A program made the position numbers and the translations under genes. 64,000 bases of DNA, taken from contig NZ_CP029773.1 of the NCBI RefSeq assembly GCF_003205835.1, positions 2,822,501 to 2,886,500 on the forward strand, written 5' to 3'. Positions within the stretch are counted from its first letter, which is position 1. Every line of letters begins with the position of its first letter. Positions 17,428 to 26,197 of this stretch are shown here, in pieces. This stretch comes from Stenotrophomonas maltophilia. Lineage in GTDB: Bacteria; Pseudomonadota; Gammaproteobacteria; Xanthomonadales; Xanthomonadaceae. Below the pieces are notes generated by a model that saw only the letters and a program-made list of their open reading frames with translations, was not told the origin of the DNA and did no database searches.

Positions 17428-19125
17428 TCAGCCAGGCAGCGCCTCCGGCGCCTCGGCTTTTTCCTCCACCTTGCCCGGCGTGTACTTGGTCGCGCCGAAG
17501 TACAGCACGCGCCACTGGCTCAGGTTGCCGATGAACCAGTGCGCCACCGAGTCATGGCCATAGCCATCGAAGAACGTCTCCACCTCCGGCGGCAGCAGCG
17601 TGGTGTTGTCCCACGATTCCAATGTGACGCGCTCGGCCATCGTCAGCGTCGCACCGCGTTCACGGCGCCGGCGCAGCCCGACGATCTTGCCCAGCATCGT
17701 GTCGTTCTCCTTCTCCAGCCCGCGGCGTTGTTTCCGCACGGCAGACAGCTCGTCATCGCGGGCTTTCAGTTCGTCGGAAACCCGGTTCCACTCGGCGGTC
17801 CTGTCCGCATTGCCCTGCTCGGCCAGATGCAGATTGTCATTGCTCCACGGGGACGGCAGCTGCGACTGGCGGCGACGCAGGGTCCGCACCTGTTCACGCA
17901 GCGCATCCTCGCGCGCGGCCAGGCGTTGCATCGATGGCAGCTTGTCACCGCGCGCCACGCGCACGCGCAGCCAGCGGTACAGCAGCTCCATGTGCGAAGC
18001 CTGCACGTCTTCCATGCGTCCACGCTTGACCCGCACCGCCTGCAGATAGGCGTTGAACACCGCCTGCAGCTCAGGATCCTGCTTGTCGAACTCGGCCTTG
18101 ACCTGATCTTCGAGGAGGCTGATCGGATTCAGCAGCACACCACCGGCCTGCGCCATGTCGTACATCTCGTTCAGCGCAAAGCGCGCGATGCTGTTCTGCC
18201 GCCCCTGATGCTGGGGGTCATAGCCCCCGCCCACGTCCGAATGCACGCCGGGGAACCAGATCTCCACCGTGTTGGCCGGATACAGCGCGTGCTCGCGGGT
18301 CGAATCCAGCGGGAACTGGCCGCGCAGTTCATGGGCAGCGGTCATGTGCACCGACTGCTCCACGATTTCCGGAACGCCCATGCCTTCGGCCCAGCCGGTA
18401 TGGCCATTGCGGTAGTTCACCGCGGCCGCCGCCAGGCTCGGCCACACCGAGCACACCGTGTCGAACACGCCCATGAAGCCGATGCGCAGGGGGATGCGTT
18501 CGCGGTACAGCCAGGTGCCGTCAGCCCGCCGCCGGCAGCGCGCGGCGAGGTCGCGGGCGAACGCCCGTGCCGAGGCCGCCCCGCGCGAAAACCCCAGCAC
18601 CGACACGCTGACCACCAGGATCCGCATCGGCTCCGGCTGGGTATCGATCAGTTCGTCCAGCGCCTGCAGCGCGAAATCGATGCGCTCGCGCCCCCCCTTG
18701 CCGATCGACAGTCCCAGCAGGCCACCGCTGTCACCGACTTCCGGGCATGGCGTCCCCACACCGGACAGGTACTGGCGCTTGCTGTTGGGTCGATCCCTTA
18801 CATGCGCGTCGTAAAGGCGGGCGATGTTGGAAAGGGCCCGCTCTCCCTTGTCCTTGTCCAGTTCCTCCTGGCGATTGTTGCCGGTGCCGTCGAAGAACAC
18901 GCTCAGGTGCAGGCTCTGGGTACAACCCGTGGTGGCGGCCTCCTTGTCGGGTACCGTTTTACACATCGCTTCCTGGCGGCGGCGACGCTCGGCATCGCTC
19001 AACGGGCGTGTGCCGCGGGCCAGCCGCGCCGTGCGCGCGGTGCCCTCGGCCTGGGCTACCGGATCGGGAGTGCCGGGCTCGAGATCCACCTGCCCCGGAA
19101 TCGCGGTCGGATCAGTACTGGTCAT
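17428..19125 (-). CDS. T6SS phospholipase effector, Tle1 type (DUF2235)
   Basis: A 565-aa protein without signal peptide, as expected for T6SS cargo. The alpha/beta-hydrolase DUF2235 domain opens with LSVFFDGTGNNRQEE (about 73-87), has the GxSxG nucleophile elbow GFSRGA with Ser180, the Asp222 motif MGVFDTV, and PGVHSDVGGGY with His295. This is the Tle1 family of antibacterial phospholipases delivered with VgrG. A charged coiled-coil-rich segment (about 385-500) follows. It lies downstream of VgrG, DUF4123 adaptor and DUF3304 genes, overlapping the latter by 14 bp. Confidence 0.92.
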   Translation of the reverse strand: MTSTDPTAIPGQVDLEPGTPDPVAQAEGTARTARLARGTRPLSDAERRRRQEAMCKTVPDKEAATTGCTQSLHLSVFFDGTGNNRQEELDKDKGERALSNIARLYDAHVRDRPNSKRQYLSGVGTPCPEVGDSGGLLGLSIGKGGRERIDFALQALDELIDTQPEPMRILVVSVSVLGFSRGAASARAFARDLAARCRRRADGTWLYRERIPLRIGFMGVFDTVCSVWPSLAAAAVNYRNGHTGWAEGMGVPEIVEQSVHMTAAHELRGQFPLDSTREHALYPANTVEIWFPGVHSDVGGGYDPQHQGRQNSIARFALNEMYDMAQAGGVLLNPISLLEDQVKAEFDKQDPELQAVFNAYLQAVRVKRGRMEDVQASHMELLYRWLRVRVARGDKLPSMQRLAAREDALREQVRTLRRRQSQLPSPWSNDNLHLAEQGNADRTAEWNRVSDELKARDDELSAVRKQRRGLEKENDTMLGKIVGLRRRRERGATLTMAERVTLESWDNTTLLPPEVETFFDGYGHDSVAHWFIGNLSQWRVLYFGATKYTPGKVEEKAEAPEALPG

Positions 19126-19612
19126 GGTCCTTGTGCTCCTTCGGCACTGGCATGCGCCGCACATTCCATTTGTTGACACCCTTGTCCAGCAGCTCGGCCT
19201 CGACATGGCCGTCCGGATAGAAATGCAGCAGCAACGTCGAGGGGTTCGGCGGATAGGGGGTCTTCAGCGGCACCACGGCCTCGCGTGGCACGCGGTGCCC
19301 TTCACTCAGGTAGCGGTTGGTCGCCAGGTCATAGCGATTGGCCTCGATCCAGCGCACGCGCACGCTGTCCGGCCCCTTGCCCTGCGGCGCCCGCGGGCCC
19401 ATCCCGGAGCCGCCATTGGTGTACCCGTCCAGCCCGCCCAGATACTGCCCATCGACGCGCACGTCGGCGAGGTAGTACGGGCTGTAGTTGAACGCAAACA
19501 ACGACATGATCGGCGTCTTGCCGCGTGCCATCGCCCGGCTGCAGCCCACGCCCATCACCAGCACGGCGATCACCGCCAGCATGCTCCACCACAGGTACTT
19601 GTTGCTCATCAT
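19112..19612 (-). CDS. DUF3304-like lipoprotein, probable Tle1 immunity
   Basis: A 166-aa protein with a signal anchor or lipoprotein leader (WWSMLAVIAVLVMGVGCSR, Cys at 24) and a domain that resembles DUF3304 (FAFNYSPYYLADVRVDGQYLG). Proteins of this type are commonly found next to DUF2235 lipases, where they are thought to be periplasmic immunity proteins. It is placed before the lipase, so the protective product would be made first. Function inferred from location and export signal. Confidence 0.78.
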   Translation of the reverse strand: MMSNKYLWWSMLAVIAVLVMGVGCSRAMARGKTPIMSLFAFNYSPYYLADVRVDGQYLGGLDGYTNGGSGMGPRAPQGKGPDSVRVRWIEANRYDLATNRYLSEGHRVPREAVVPLKTPYPPNPSTLLLHFYPDGHVEAELLDKGVNKWNVRRMPVPKEHKDHDQY

Positions 19613-19628
19613 CGCGATCCCGCTCCGT

Positions 19629-20492
19629 TCAATCCCAGCTTTCTTCCAGGGGCCAGACTTCGTCGCCGATATCGGCCGCGCCGCGCCGCCCGCTGGCGAA
19701 GTCCTGCAGGCGCTGCTGCCATGCCGGGTCCTCGCCGAGATCCGTACCGGCCAACAGCGCCCAGGTCGCCACCATCACCACCCGGCGGCTGTCTTCGATG
19801 CCGGCCGCAGCGGCCGTCGCCACCACGCGCCGAAAGAAGGTGTACCAGCGCGCCCGTGGCAGGCGCGCCAACAGCTCGGGGTCGGTCAGCTGGAAGTGGT
19901 CGATCAGGGTATAGGGGTAGCTGGCGTCGATCAGGGCACGCCGCTGCGGTGCCTCCAGCACCCACGGTGGTTCATGCGGATCCTGCGCGGCGTCGTGCAG
20001 ATCCAGGTGCGCCCATTGCAGGTCGTGCCGCAGGTACCACCAGCGCTCCCCCAGCGCCAGGAATGCACGGCACTGCGGCTCATCGAGCACCTGCACCCAC
20101 CAGGGCAGCACGCGTGCATCAAAGAAGCGCGCCAGGAACTCCTTGCCGTTGGGGTAGCTGGCATCCAGGCGCCGTTGCAGGCGCTGCTGCAGCGCCTCAG
20201 CGGTCAGGGTCGTGTCGATCAGGCTGAGCAGGCCCGGCGAGCGTGCCTGCGCAGCCGCCCGCTGCAGGAAGCGATCGATGTCCATGTCACGGGGCAGCCG
20301 TGCCAGGAACACGCTGGCGTCCTCGCTGCCGTCGGCCAGCAGGCCATCAAACAACCGCAGCGGCGTCCACGGCAGCGTACGCAGCACCTGCGAGGGTTGG
20401 TCGCACTGCGCGCCATCCAGCAGCACGAAGCGCTGCGCTTCCGCTTCCAGTGGCGGCAGCGCGAGAGGTGGGAAATGCCAGTCCCGGGTCAC
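19629..20492 (-). CDS. DUF4123 T6SS effector adaptor (Tap/Tec)
   Basis: A 287-aa cytoplasmic protein with DUF4123 features: FVLLDGAQCDQ at the start, FFDARVLPWWVQVLDEPQ and an acidic C-terminus. These chaperones link a specific effector to the VgrG tip. The GTG at 20492 starts 2 bp after the VgrG stop, leaving no room for a longer form unless it overlaps VgrG. It probably serves the Tle1 lipase two genes downstream. Confidence 0.85.
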   Translation of the reverse strand: MTRDWHFPPLALPPLEAEAQRFVLLDGAQCDQPSQVLRTLPWTPLRLFDGLLADGSEDASVFLARLPRDMDIDRFLQRAAAQARSPGLLSLIDTTLTAEALQQRLQRRLDASYPNGKEFLARFFDARVLPWWVQVLDEPQCRAFLALGERWWYLRHDLQWAHLDLHDAAQDPHEPPWVLEAPQRRALIDASYPYTLIDHFQLTDPELLARLPRARWYTFFRRVVATAAAAGIEDSRRVVMVATWALLAGTDLGEDPAWQQRLQDFASGRRGAADIGDEVWPLEESWD

Positions 20493-20494
20493 GC

Positions 20495-23266
20495 TCAGCC
20501 TCCCTTCGGCGTCAAGGGCGCCGCGCGTTGCGCCGCCAGCAGCAGGCATTCCTTGCACACGGACTGCGGGAACACCGGCAGCGGGTAGCGACTGCCTCCC
20601 CCTGGCAGGAATGACTTGCGCCCCGCGTGCACCGTGATGCGCCCGGGCGCATTGAAGACGATGTTGCTGCCGCTGATGGTGATGCTGGCGCCCGCCGAGG
20701 TGGCCACGTGGACGGTGCGGCCCGCTCCGAGTTCAACAGCGCCCTGGGCGCTGGCTGCGCGCAGCGACTGCCGCGACTGCATGCCCACACGATCCTGCTG
20801 CGCCTTGATATCCAGCACCTGCTCCGCACTGGCCATGGTCAAGGCAGGCACCGTTGCATCGGCGCCCTGCAGGGTTGCGGCGAGCACACCGATGGCCTGG
20901 CGGCCGTGCCAGCGCGCCTGCCCCATGACCGTCGCATCGCTGTGCTGGCCACTGCCCAGCACCAGGGTTTCACCCTGCGCCCACTGCAGTCCCTGGCCGG
21001 CCACCATCACCGCGCCGGCGGGGGCAGAGAGGCCAAGCAGCGCGTCGCCGCTATGCGGAACGGACCCTTCTGCCGCCTCCGCGCTGCGTTGAGGGGCGGC
21101 GCCGACCGCCGCCTGCATCGTCTCGCCGGGCACCGTGCTGCGTACGCTGGCCAGCAGTACAGGCAGCGGCGCGCGCGTACCATCCAGCCGGGAGTGCTGT
21201 GGCGACTGCACCCCGAGATGCGACGCGGGCTGCACCGTCAGGTGGGTCGCCGCGGCGCGGGCCTGGCGCTCGGCGAGTGTCGCCAACTGCTGCAGCAGCG
21301 CCGCGGCCTGCGGGGCGGCGCCGGCCGGCTCCTCGCCACGATGCTGATAAGCATCCATCCAGAGCCCGCGTTGCCCGCGGACACTGCCCCAGGCATCACT
21401 GCGCAGTTCGAAACCCGTACCACGCAGGCTGCCGCGATAGTTGTCCGCCCGGTGCCGCAGATGACCCAGCGCCAGCGCCGTGGTCTGCTGGCTGCTGGCC
21501 AGCTGTGCGCCCAGCTGCTGGTCGCTGTCGTCGAACAGCAGGTGGTTCCAGCCCTCGCCCTGCCACTCGCGGGACTGAACGCCCCACAGCGCGCCGGCGT
21601 TCCGATGCGCCGCTTCGCCCGCCGCCGCCGCATGCCAGGCCGGTGCCTGGCCACCGCCCAGGTTGGCCTGCGCGCTGCCCCCTCCATCGCGTGCCTGCGC
21701 ATAGGCCGAGGTGTCCAGCTCCGCGTTCGCCCCGGCCGGTGTCGGCGCGACCCCGGCCTCGCCGCGCCCGTTGTACAGCGCGCCCAGGACCAACGGGCGG
21801 TCGATGTCACCCTCGAGGAATCCGATCAGCACTTCCTGGCCGATACGCGGCAGGAACTGGCTGCCGACACCGGGGCCGGCATAGCGCTGCGCCACGCGCA
21901 GCCACGCACTGCCCGCATCACCCTGCTCGCCCTGGAAATGGAAACGCACCCGGATCCGTCCCAGCGCATCGGCATGCAGTTCACCGCCGTCACTGCCCTG
22001 CCCAGCCACAACAATCGCGGTCTGGTACCCGGGCGCCAGCGGTCGCGGATTGCGCCGGGCACCGGTGCCATCGTCCAGCACCGGGCGCCAGCGCTGCTCC
22101 CGCTGCAGGGCGACGAAATCCTGTGCATAGCCCTGCTCACGTGCCTGGCCAAGCAACGTACCGAACGGATCGGGCGCCGTATCCGCGGCCAGTGCATGGC
22201 GCAGGTCTGTCGGCAGATTGTTCACGCCCGCATGCTCGACCGTCACCAGCAGCAGCTCCGTCGGCAAGGCGCCTGGCGTGCCGGTCAGCACCCAGGCCTG
22301 TCCCGCATCGGCGCTGCGGACGCTGCCGCGCCCGCACCACTGGCGGGCCTGCGCGTCCAGCGCTTCCACCACCAGCCGCGCATGGTGCTGCAGCTCGGCC
22401 GCATCGGCGAAGGCGTGCGCCCCCACCGGATCGTAATCCTCCCTTGCCCCTTGCGCTGCAGCCTGCACCGGCAGCTGGCCGGCCAGCGAGCGTACGCTGC
22501 GGTAGTCGCTGCTGTGCAGCTGCACGTGGGTGCTCTGCAGGCGACGCAGCTGCCCCAGCTGCTGCACGCCATCGCTCTGCTCGGTGCCATCGGCGCGGTG
22601 GAAGCGGATGCCACCGGCTGCCTGCGAAGCAGCGGCTTCCGGCAGCAGGGTCGAATCGGCGAACAGGAGAATGCCATGCCCCGCCGTTGCGTCCTCCGCC
22701 TCCTGCACGCACCAGCCCAACCCTTCTTCGGCCAGCAGCCGCTGTACGAAGGCCAGATCGGTCTCGCGGTACTGCACGCAGTAACTGCGGGGCCGTGAGC
22801 GGGACAGCATCCCGTCGACCTCATCGCTCCAGCGCCAATGGGCATGTTCGGGGTACGCCTGGAACACCGCATCCAGGATGTCGCGCACGCTCTGTTCCTG
22901 GAAAACACGGCTGCGGCGCGCCTGGTCGAGCCACCAGGTCCAGTCACGCAGGGTGACCCGGTAGCGTGCCAGCCCGCCATCGCTGCCCACGCATCGCGCA
23001 TCGGCAATGACGCCGTGGCGCGGCCAGTCCCGGCCATCGGCCAGCCGTGCATGCAGGCACGCCGGTTGCCCAAGCCAGCCGGCCAGTGGCAGCGACGCGT
23101 CCAGCGCGAGCACATCGATCTGCAGCTGCCGCCCTTGCGACAGGGCATCATGGCCCTGCCAATGGTCGACAACGACCGCCGGCGTGCCGGGTAGATCCAA
23201 CCGATACAGGCGGCTGCCGGCCTCCAGGCCCGCTGCCTGCACCATGAGGTTGCGAATCGCTTCCAT
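20495..23266 (-). CDS. vgrG: T6SS spike protein VgrG (first island)
   Basis: A 923-aa VgrG. The gp27-like part contains SRPRSYCVQYRETDLAFVQR and LLAEEGLGW; the gp5 OB-fold/needle part contains QRYAGPGVGSQFLPRIGQEV and GFLEGDIDRPLVLGALYNG; a DUF2345 beta-helix extension follows from about residue 700. The C-terminal tail after GRKSFLPGGG ends with a CKEC pair and is the likely effector/adaptor dock. It is highly similar to the VgrG at 30442-33201 but with a different tail. It heads an operon with adaptor, DUF3304 and Tle1 genes. Confidence 0.95.
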   Translation of the reverse strand: MEAIRNLMVQAAGLEAGSRLYRLDLPGTPAVVVDHWQGHDALSQGRQLQIDVLALDASLPLAGWLGQPACLHARLADGRDWPRHGVIADARCVGSDGGLARYRVTLRDWTWWLDQARRSRVFQEQSVRDILDAVFQAYPEHAHWRWSDEVDGMLSRSRPRSYCVQYRETDLAFVQRLLAEEGLGWCVQEAEDATAGHGILLFADSTLLPEAAASQAAGGIRFHRADGTEQSDGVQQLGQLRRLQSTHVQLHSSDYRSVRSLAGQLPVQAAAQGAREDYDPVGAHAFADAAELQHHARLVVEALDAQARQWCGRGSVRSADAGQAWVLTGTPGALPTELLLVTVEHAGVNNLPTDLRHALAADTAPDPFGTLLGQAREQGYAQDFVALQREQRWRPVLDDGTGARRNPRPLAPGYQTAIVVAGQGSDGGELHADALGRIRVRFHFQGEQGDAGSAWLRVAQRYAGPGVGSQFLPRIGQEVLIGFLEGDIDRPLVLGALYNGRGEAGVAPTPAGANAELDTSAYAQARDGGGSAQANLGGGQAPAWHAAAAGEAAHRNAGALWGVQSREWQGEGWNHLLFDDSDQQLGAQLASSQQTTALALGHLRHRADNYRGSLRGTGFELRSDAWGSVRGQRGLWMDAYQHRGEEPAGAAPQAAALLQQLATLAERQARAAATHLTVQPASHLGVQSPQHSRLDGTRAPLPVLLASVRSTVPGETMQAAVGAAPQRSAEAAEGSVPHSGDALLGLSAPAGAVMVAGQGLQWAQGETLVLGSGQHSDATVMGQARWHGRQAIGVLAATLQGADATVPALTMASAEQVLDIKAQQDRVGMQSRQSLRAASAQGAVELGAGRTVHVATSAGASITISGSNIVFNAPGRITVHAGRKSFLPGGGSRYPLPVFPQSVCKECLLLAAQRAAPLTPKGG

Positions 23267-23385
23267 GGCGTTCCTACCGTTGCTGCCCCCGTAGCCGGAG
23301 GCAGGTCCTTCCCCTGTAGGACGACGGTAGCAGATGGAAAACCACGGCGCACGCCCGCACCGTCACGCCGGATTAACGTTCCGGA

Positions 23386-24012
23386 TCAATAGGTTCCGTA
23401 GGAGACTTCCACCGCCACCGGCTTGCCCCCGTCCTGCACCGGTTGCAGGGTGAAGCGGTCCAGCGCGCTGCTGTCATCACCCAGTGGCGTGCTGCGGAAC
23501 TGCAGGCGATAGGTCGCCCCGGCCTGCACGCTGCCATCGGGCAGCAGCCGTGCGCTGGCCGGAAGCAGCAGCCCGCCCAGATCGCTGTAAGCCTCCGGCG
23601 CATCACTGAAACCGTAGTCGACGAGTTCATCGGTGCGACGCATTTCGTAGACCCGCGTCGGCCAGGGAGGTGCCGCGCTACGGCCATTGCGCAGATCGGT
23701 CACCCACTGCTCCGGCAACTGGTAGACCTTGCGCAGCGCGGTGTCATCCAGCTCGGCACTGGCTACCTGCAGGCAACACACCACGCGCTTGCTCTCGCGG
23801 TCGTAGATCGAGAAGCGCGCATCGCGGGTCACGGCCGTGGGCAACAGCGCGAACGGAACGTCCCGCAATGCAGGCTCGGCACCATCGCGGGAACCGAGAT
23901 TGCGCCAGCCGCCGAAGGTCGGCTCAGCGGCCTGCGCCAGCGGCGCAGCCAGGCAGAGAGCCAACGCCAGTCCACCGGCGGCGCGTCCGATCCAGTTCTG
24001 CATGTCGTTCAT
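23386..24012 (-). CDS. Exported protein, candidate peptidoglycan-effector immunity (paralogue A)
   Basis: A 208-aa protein with a signal peptide (AAGGLALALCLAAPLAQAA). The mature part has FGGWRNLGS, RVVCCLQVASAEL, QWVTDLRNG, LGGLLLPASARLL and ends YGTY. The same ordered motifs occur in the gene at 25602-26195, so the two are paralogues. Periplasmic location and position behind two wall-attacking effectors argue for immunity. The family is not recognised by name. ATG 24012 or 24003 are both possible starts. Confidence 0.6.
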   Translation of the reverse strand: MNDMQNWIGRAAGGLALALCLAAPLAQAAEPTFGGWRNLGSRDGAEPALRDVPFALLPTAVTRDARFSIYDRESKRVVCCLQVASAELDDTALRKVYQLPEQWVTDLRNGRSAAPPWPTRVYEMRRTDELVDYGFSDAPEAYSDLGGLLLPASARLLPDGSVQAGATYRLQFRSTPLGDDSSALDRFTLQPVQDGGKPVAVEVSYGTY

Positions 24013-24121
24013 CCATCGATGGCGTCAGGCCAATCAGTTTCGTGAGGATGCCATGAAGGTGGAGCGGTTGCCATGCCATGCGCTCCGGCCGGCGAGCCCG
24101 CCCCCGCCCATTGAAAACCCA

Positions 24122-24742
24122 TCACTGGCCTTCGGACGCCATGTATGCAGTCTGGTGTCCGGTAAAGCGGACACCGTCGAATCCGAAGCAGAAACGCCCG
24201 TCGTTGATCGAACGGTAGGCCAGCATCGCTCCGACCAGGCAGAACTGCTGCGCATCCACGGATGTGTCCACCTTTCCATAAGTGGTCGGCTCTCCTTTGC
24301 TGGACAACGGGCCGGACAATGCGTCGATCGGCAACGGATACACCACCCCGCTCCGGGCGTTGATGACGACCACCGAGCGCTGGAAGTACTCAGGCCATTC
24401 CTCCAGCTCCGCCACGATGTAGTGCCCGTTGAAGTTCGGCCGCTGCTCGGCGAGCACCTTGTCGATCTGGGCACGATGACGATCATCACAGAAGTTGATC
24501 GGACTGCTCAGGAAAGCGCACCCGGAATGAGGGGAGAGCATCTTGACGCCGGCATATCGTGCGTTGCCCGCTGTTGTTGCAGGCACTTCCTTCGTCGTGG
24601 TGACCGCCCCCGTCGGCGGCACAACTGCGGCCGGGTTCTCCGATGAATTCGGCTTCCCCGTGCAAGCGGCGGCCGAAAGAAGAAGGCCGAGCAACAGCAC
24701 AGGCTGCAGTCCCCGCCAGACGCTGGTGTTGATCTTCATCAT
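24122..24742 (-). CDS. Lipoprotein in effector island, unknown
   Basis: A 206-aa protein with a lipoprotein signal (LLLGLLLSAAACTG, Cys about 26), then a Thr/Pro linker and a domain with FCDDRHRAQIDKVLAE, PNFNGHYIVAELEEW and VVVINARSGVVYPLP. The NFNGHY...NARSGVVYPLP pattern resembles a widespread periplasmic family of unknown role (recalled, not searched). Its place among candidate immunity genes suggests it may protect against one of the wall effectors. Confidence 0.6.
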   Translation of the reverse strand: MMKINTSVWRGLQPVLLLGLLLSAAACTGKPNSSENPAAVVPPTGAVTTTKEVPATTAGNARYAGVKMLSPHSGCAFLSSPINFCDDRHRAQIDKVLAEQRPNFNGHYIVAELEEWPEYFQRSVVVINARSGVVYPLPIDALSGPLSSKGEPTTYGKVDTSVDAQQFCLVGAMLAYRSINDGRFCFGFDGVRFTGHQTAYMASEGQ

Positions 24743-24834
24743 TTTTTGCTTTCCAGGATTTCGACAAGAAGCGCGCGAACCGCCGGTGTGGACTCCACGT
24801 TTTCCCTGTTCGCGCCATCGCCTGCCCTTCTTGA

Positions 24835-25449
24835 TCAGGCCCAATCGGGCGTACATATCAACTGTGACTTCTGTGCATCACCGGCCTGGGGGCCCAGCAT
24901 TGGCCTTTCGCCGCGCCGGCTGCGCGCATCATCGGGAAACTCCGACCCCAGCGCCATCCGGGTTCGCGCACGCGCCTGGTCCAGTGGCAGATCGATCAGG
25001 ATGCCGATGGGCGTGGGTGCGGTTCCCAGATGGGCAACCACCCTGTAGACCGGCAGGCCATGGAAATCGGCCTTGACGCAGAAGTACGCCATCCCGAACG
25101 CCTCATCGCGTTCGCAGGGTTCCGGCGTGTGCAGGGCCAGGTAAGGGTTCGCGGGCCGGCCTGATTCAGCACTGAGGTACCAGCCCTTCGGCTGGCAATC
25201 GAGCAATCCGTCAAAGAGCGTTTCAGTGCTGTCCGGATCACCCGGCAGCGGTGGCTCCGCCTGCGCGGCATGGGCGTCGGCCTTGATCTGTGCCTCGATG
25301 GCGGCCTGCGCACGGCGGGCGGTGTCGGCCTGCTCGACATCCTGTGAGGTGGCTTGCCGGCACGCCGCCAGCGACAGCACAAGGCTGGCCAGGAACAGCT
25401 GACGCAGCGCAACGGGGCGTTGACGATTCACTGACCTGTCCTGGTGCAT
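24835..25449 (-). CDS. Lipoprotein in effector island, unknown
   Basis: A 204-aa protein with a lipoprotein-type leader (LRQLFLASLVLSLAACRQ, lipid Cys near 30), a short Ala/Gln-rich helix and a C-terminal domain with paired Cys (LLDCQPKGWYL, EPCERDEAF, YFCVKADF). It is not recognised. ATG 25449 is used; a GTG six codons downstream with a modest purine stretch could be the real start. It is separated from the upstream paralogue B gene by 152 bp with no clear signal. Confidence 0.55.
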   Translation of the reverse strand: MHQDRSVNRQRPVALRQLFLASLVLSLAACRQATSQDVEQADTARRAQAAIEAQIKADAHAAQAEPPLPGDPDSTETLFDGLLDCQPKGWYLSAESGRPANPYLALHTPEPCERDEAFGMAYFCVKADFHGLPVYRVVAHLGTAPTPIGILIDLPLDQARARTRMALGSEFPDDARSRRGERPMLGPQAGDAQKSQLICTPDWA

Positions 25450-25601
25450 GACTCCCGGCCTCCCAGAGGTGAAGCGCCCGATTGGCACGCAGAACGCTGC
25501 GCCGCGTCACCCACGGGCGCAGCAGACCGACGCCGATTCCCGTATGCCTGCGGCCAACCGCGCGCACTGTTGCGGGCCACCGCTGACGCCCGGTCCCGAA
25601 T

Positions 25602-26195
25602 CTAGTAGGTCCCGAACGGAACCTCGATCTTCAAGGCCGCCCCGCCCTTGGAGGGCTTCAAGGTGTAGGTATGAACACCACCGTCTCCATCAGCCAGCGA
25701 GGTCTCGCGGCGCTGGACCGTATAGCGCTCGCCGGCGATCTCCAGGATGTTCGCCCCCACCGCCCGCGCGTCCGGCGGCAGCAGCAGGCCTCCGGCGGCT
25801 TCACGTTCTTCCTTGAAGGTATAGCTGCTCATCGCACCCTGCACCTTCAGCAGCTGGACATGCGGGCGATAGGGCGCGGCATCGAGATTCCAGCCATTGG
25901 TCAGATCGGTGACCCACGGCCCGGGAATGTCAAAGCGATCCTGGAGCTCGCTTTCGCCCACCTCGGCACTTTCCACTGACAGGCAACACACTACCTTGCC
26001 CGCCTTGGCATCGTAGACCGCCCAGCGACTTCCCGCAGCTGCGGCATGAGGCAGCATGGAGAAGTGGAACTGCCGCTCCAGATCACTGTCGGAGACCCTG
26101 CGCCAGCCGCCCACTTCGGGAGGCTGCGCATGGCACCCCACTGCGAGCGCGACACCCACTACCAAAAGAGCAGCTCTAATCACGAAACCCGCCAT
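25602..26195 (-). CDS. Exported protein, candidate immunity (paralogue B)
   Basis: A 197-aa protein with a signal peptide or lipoprotein leader (RAALLVVGVALAVGCHAQ). Mature part: VGGWRRVSDSD, VVCCLSVESAEV, PWVTDLTNGW, AGGLLLPPDARAV and the end EVPFGTY, paralleling the gene at 23386-24012. It starts 2 bp after the M15 effector stop, so it is its most likely immunity partner. ATG 26195 is chosen over an upstream ATG because it places the charged-hydrophobic leader correctly. Confidence 0.68.
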   Translation of the reverse strand: MAGFVIRAALLVVGVALAVGCHAQPPEVGGWRRVSDSDLERQFHFSMLPHAAAAGSRWAVYDAKAGKVVCCLSVESAEVGESELQDRFDIPGPWVTDLTNGWNLDAAPYRPHVQLLKVQGAMSSYTFKEEREAAGGLLLPPDARAVGANILEIAGERYTVQRRETSLADGDGGVHTYTLKPSKGGAALKIEVPFGTY

Positions 26196-26197
26196 CT

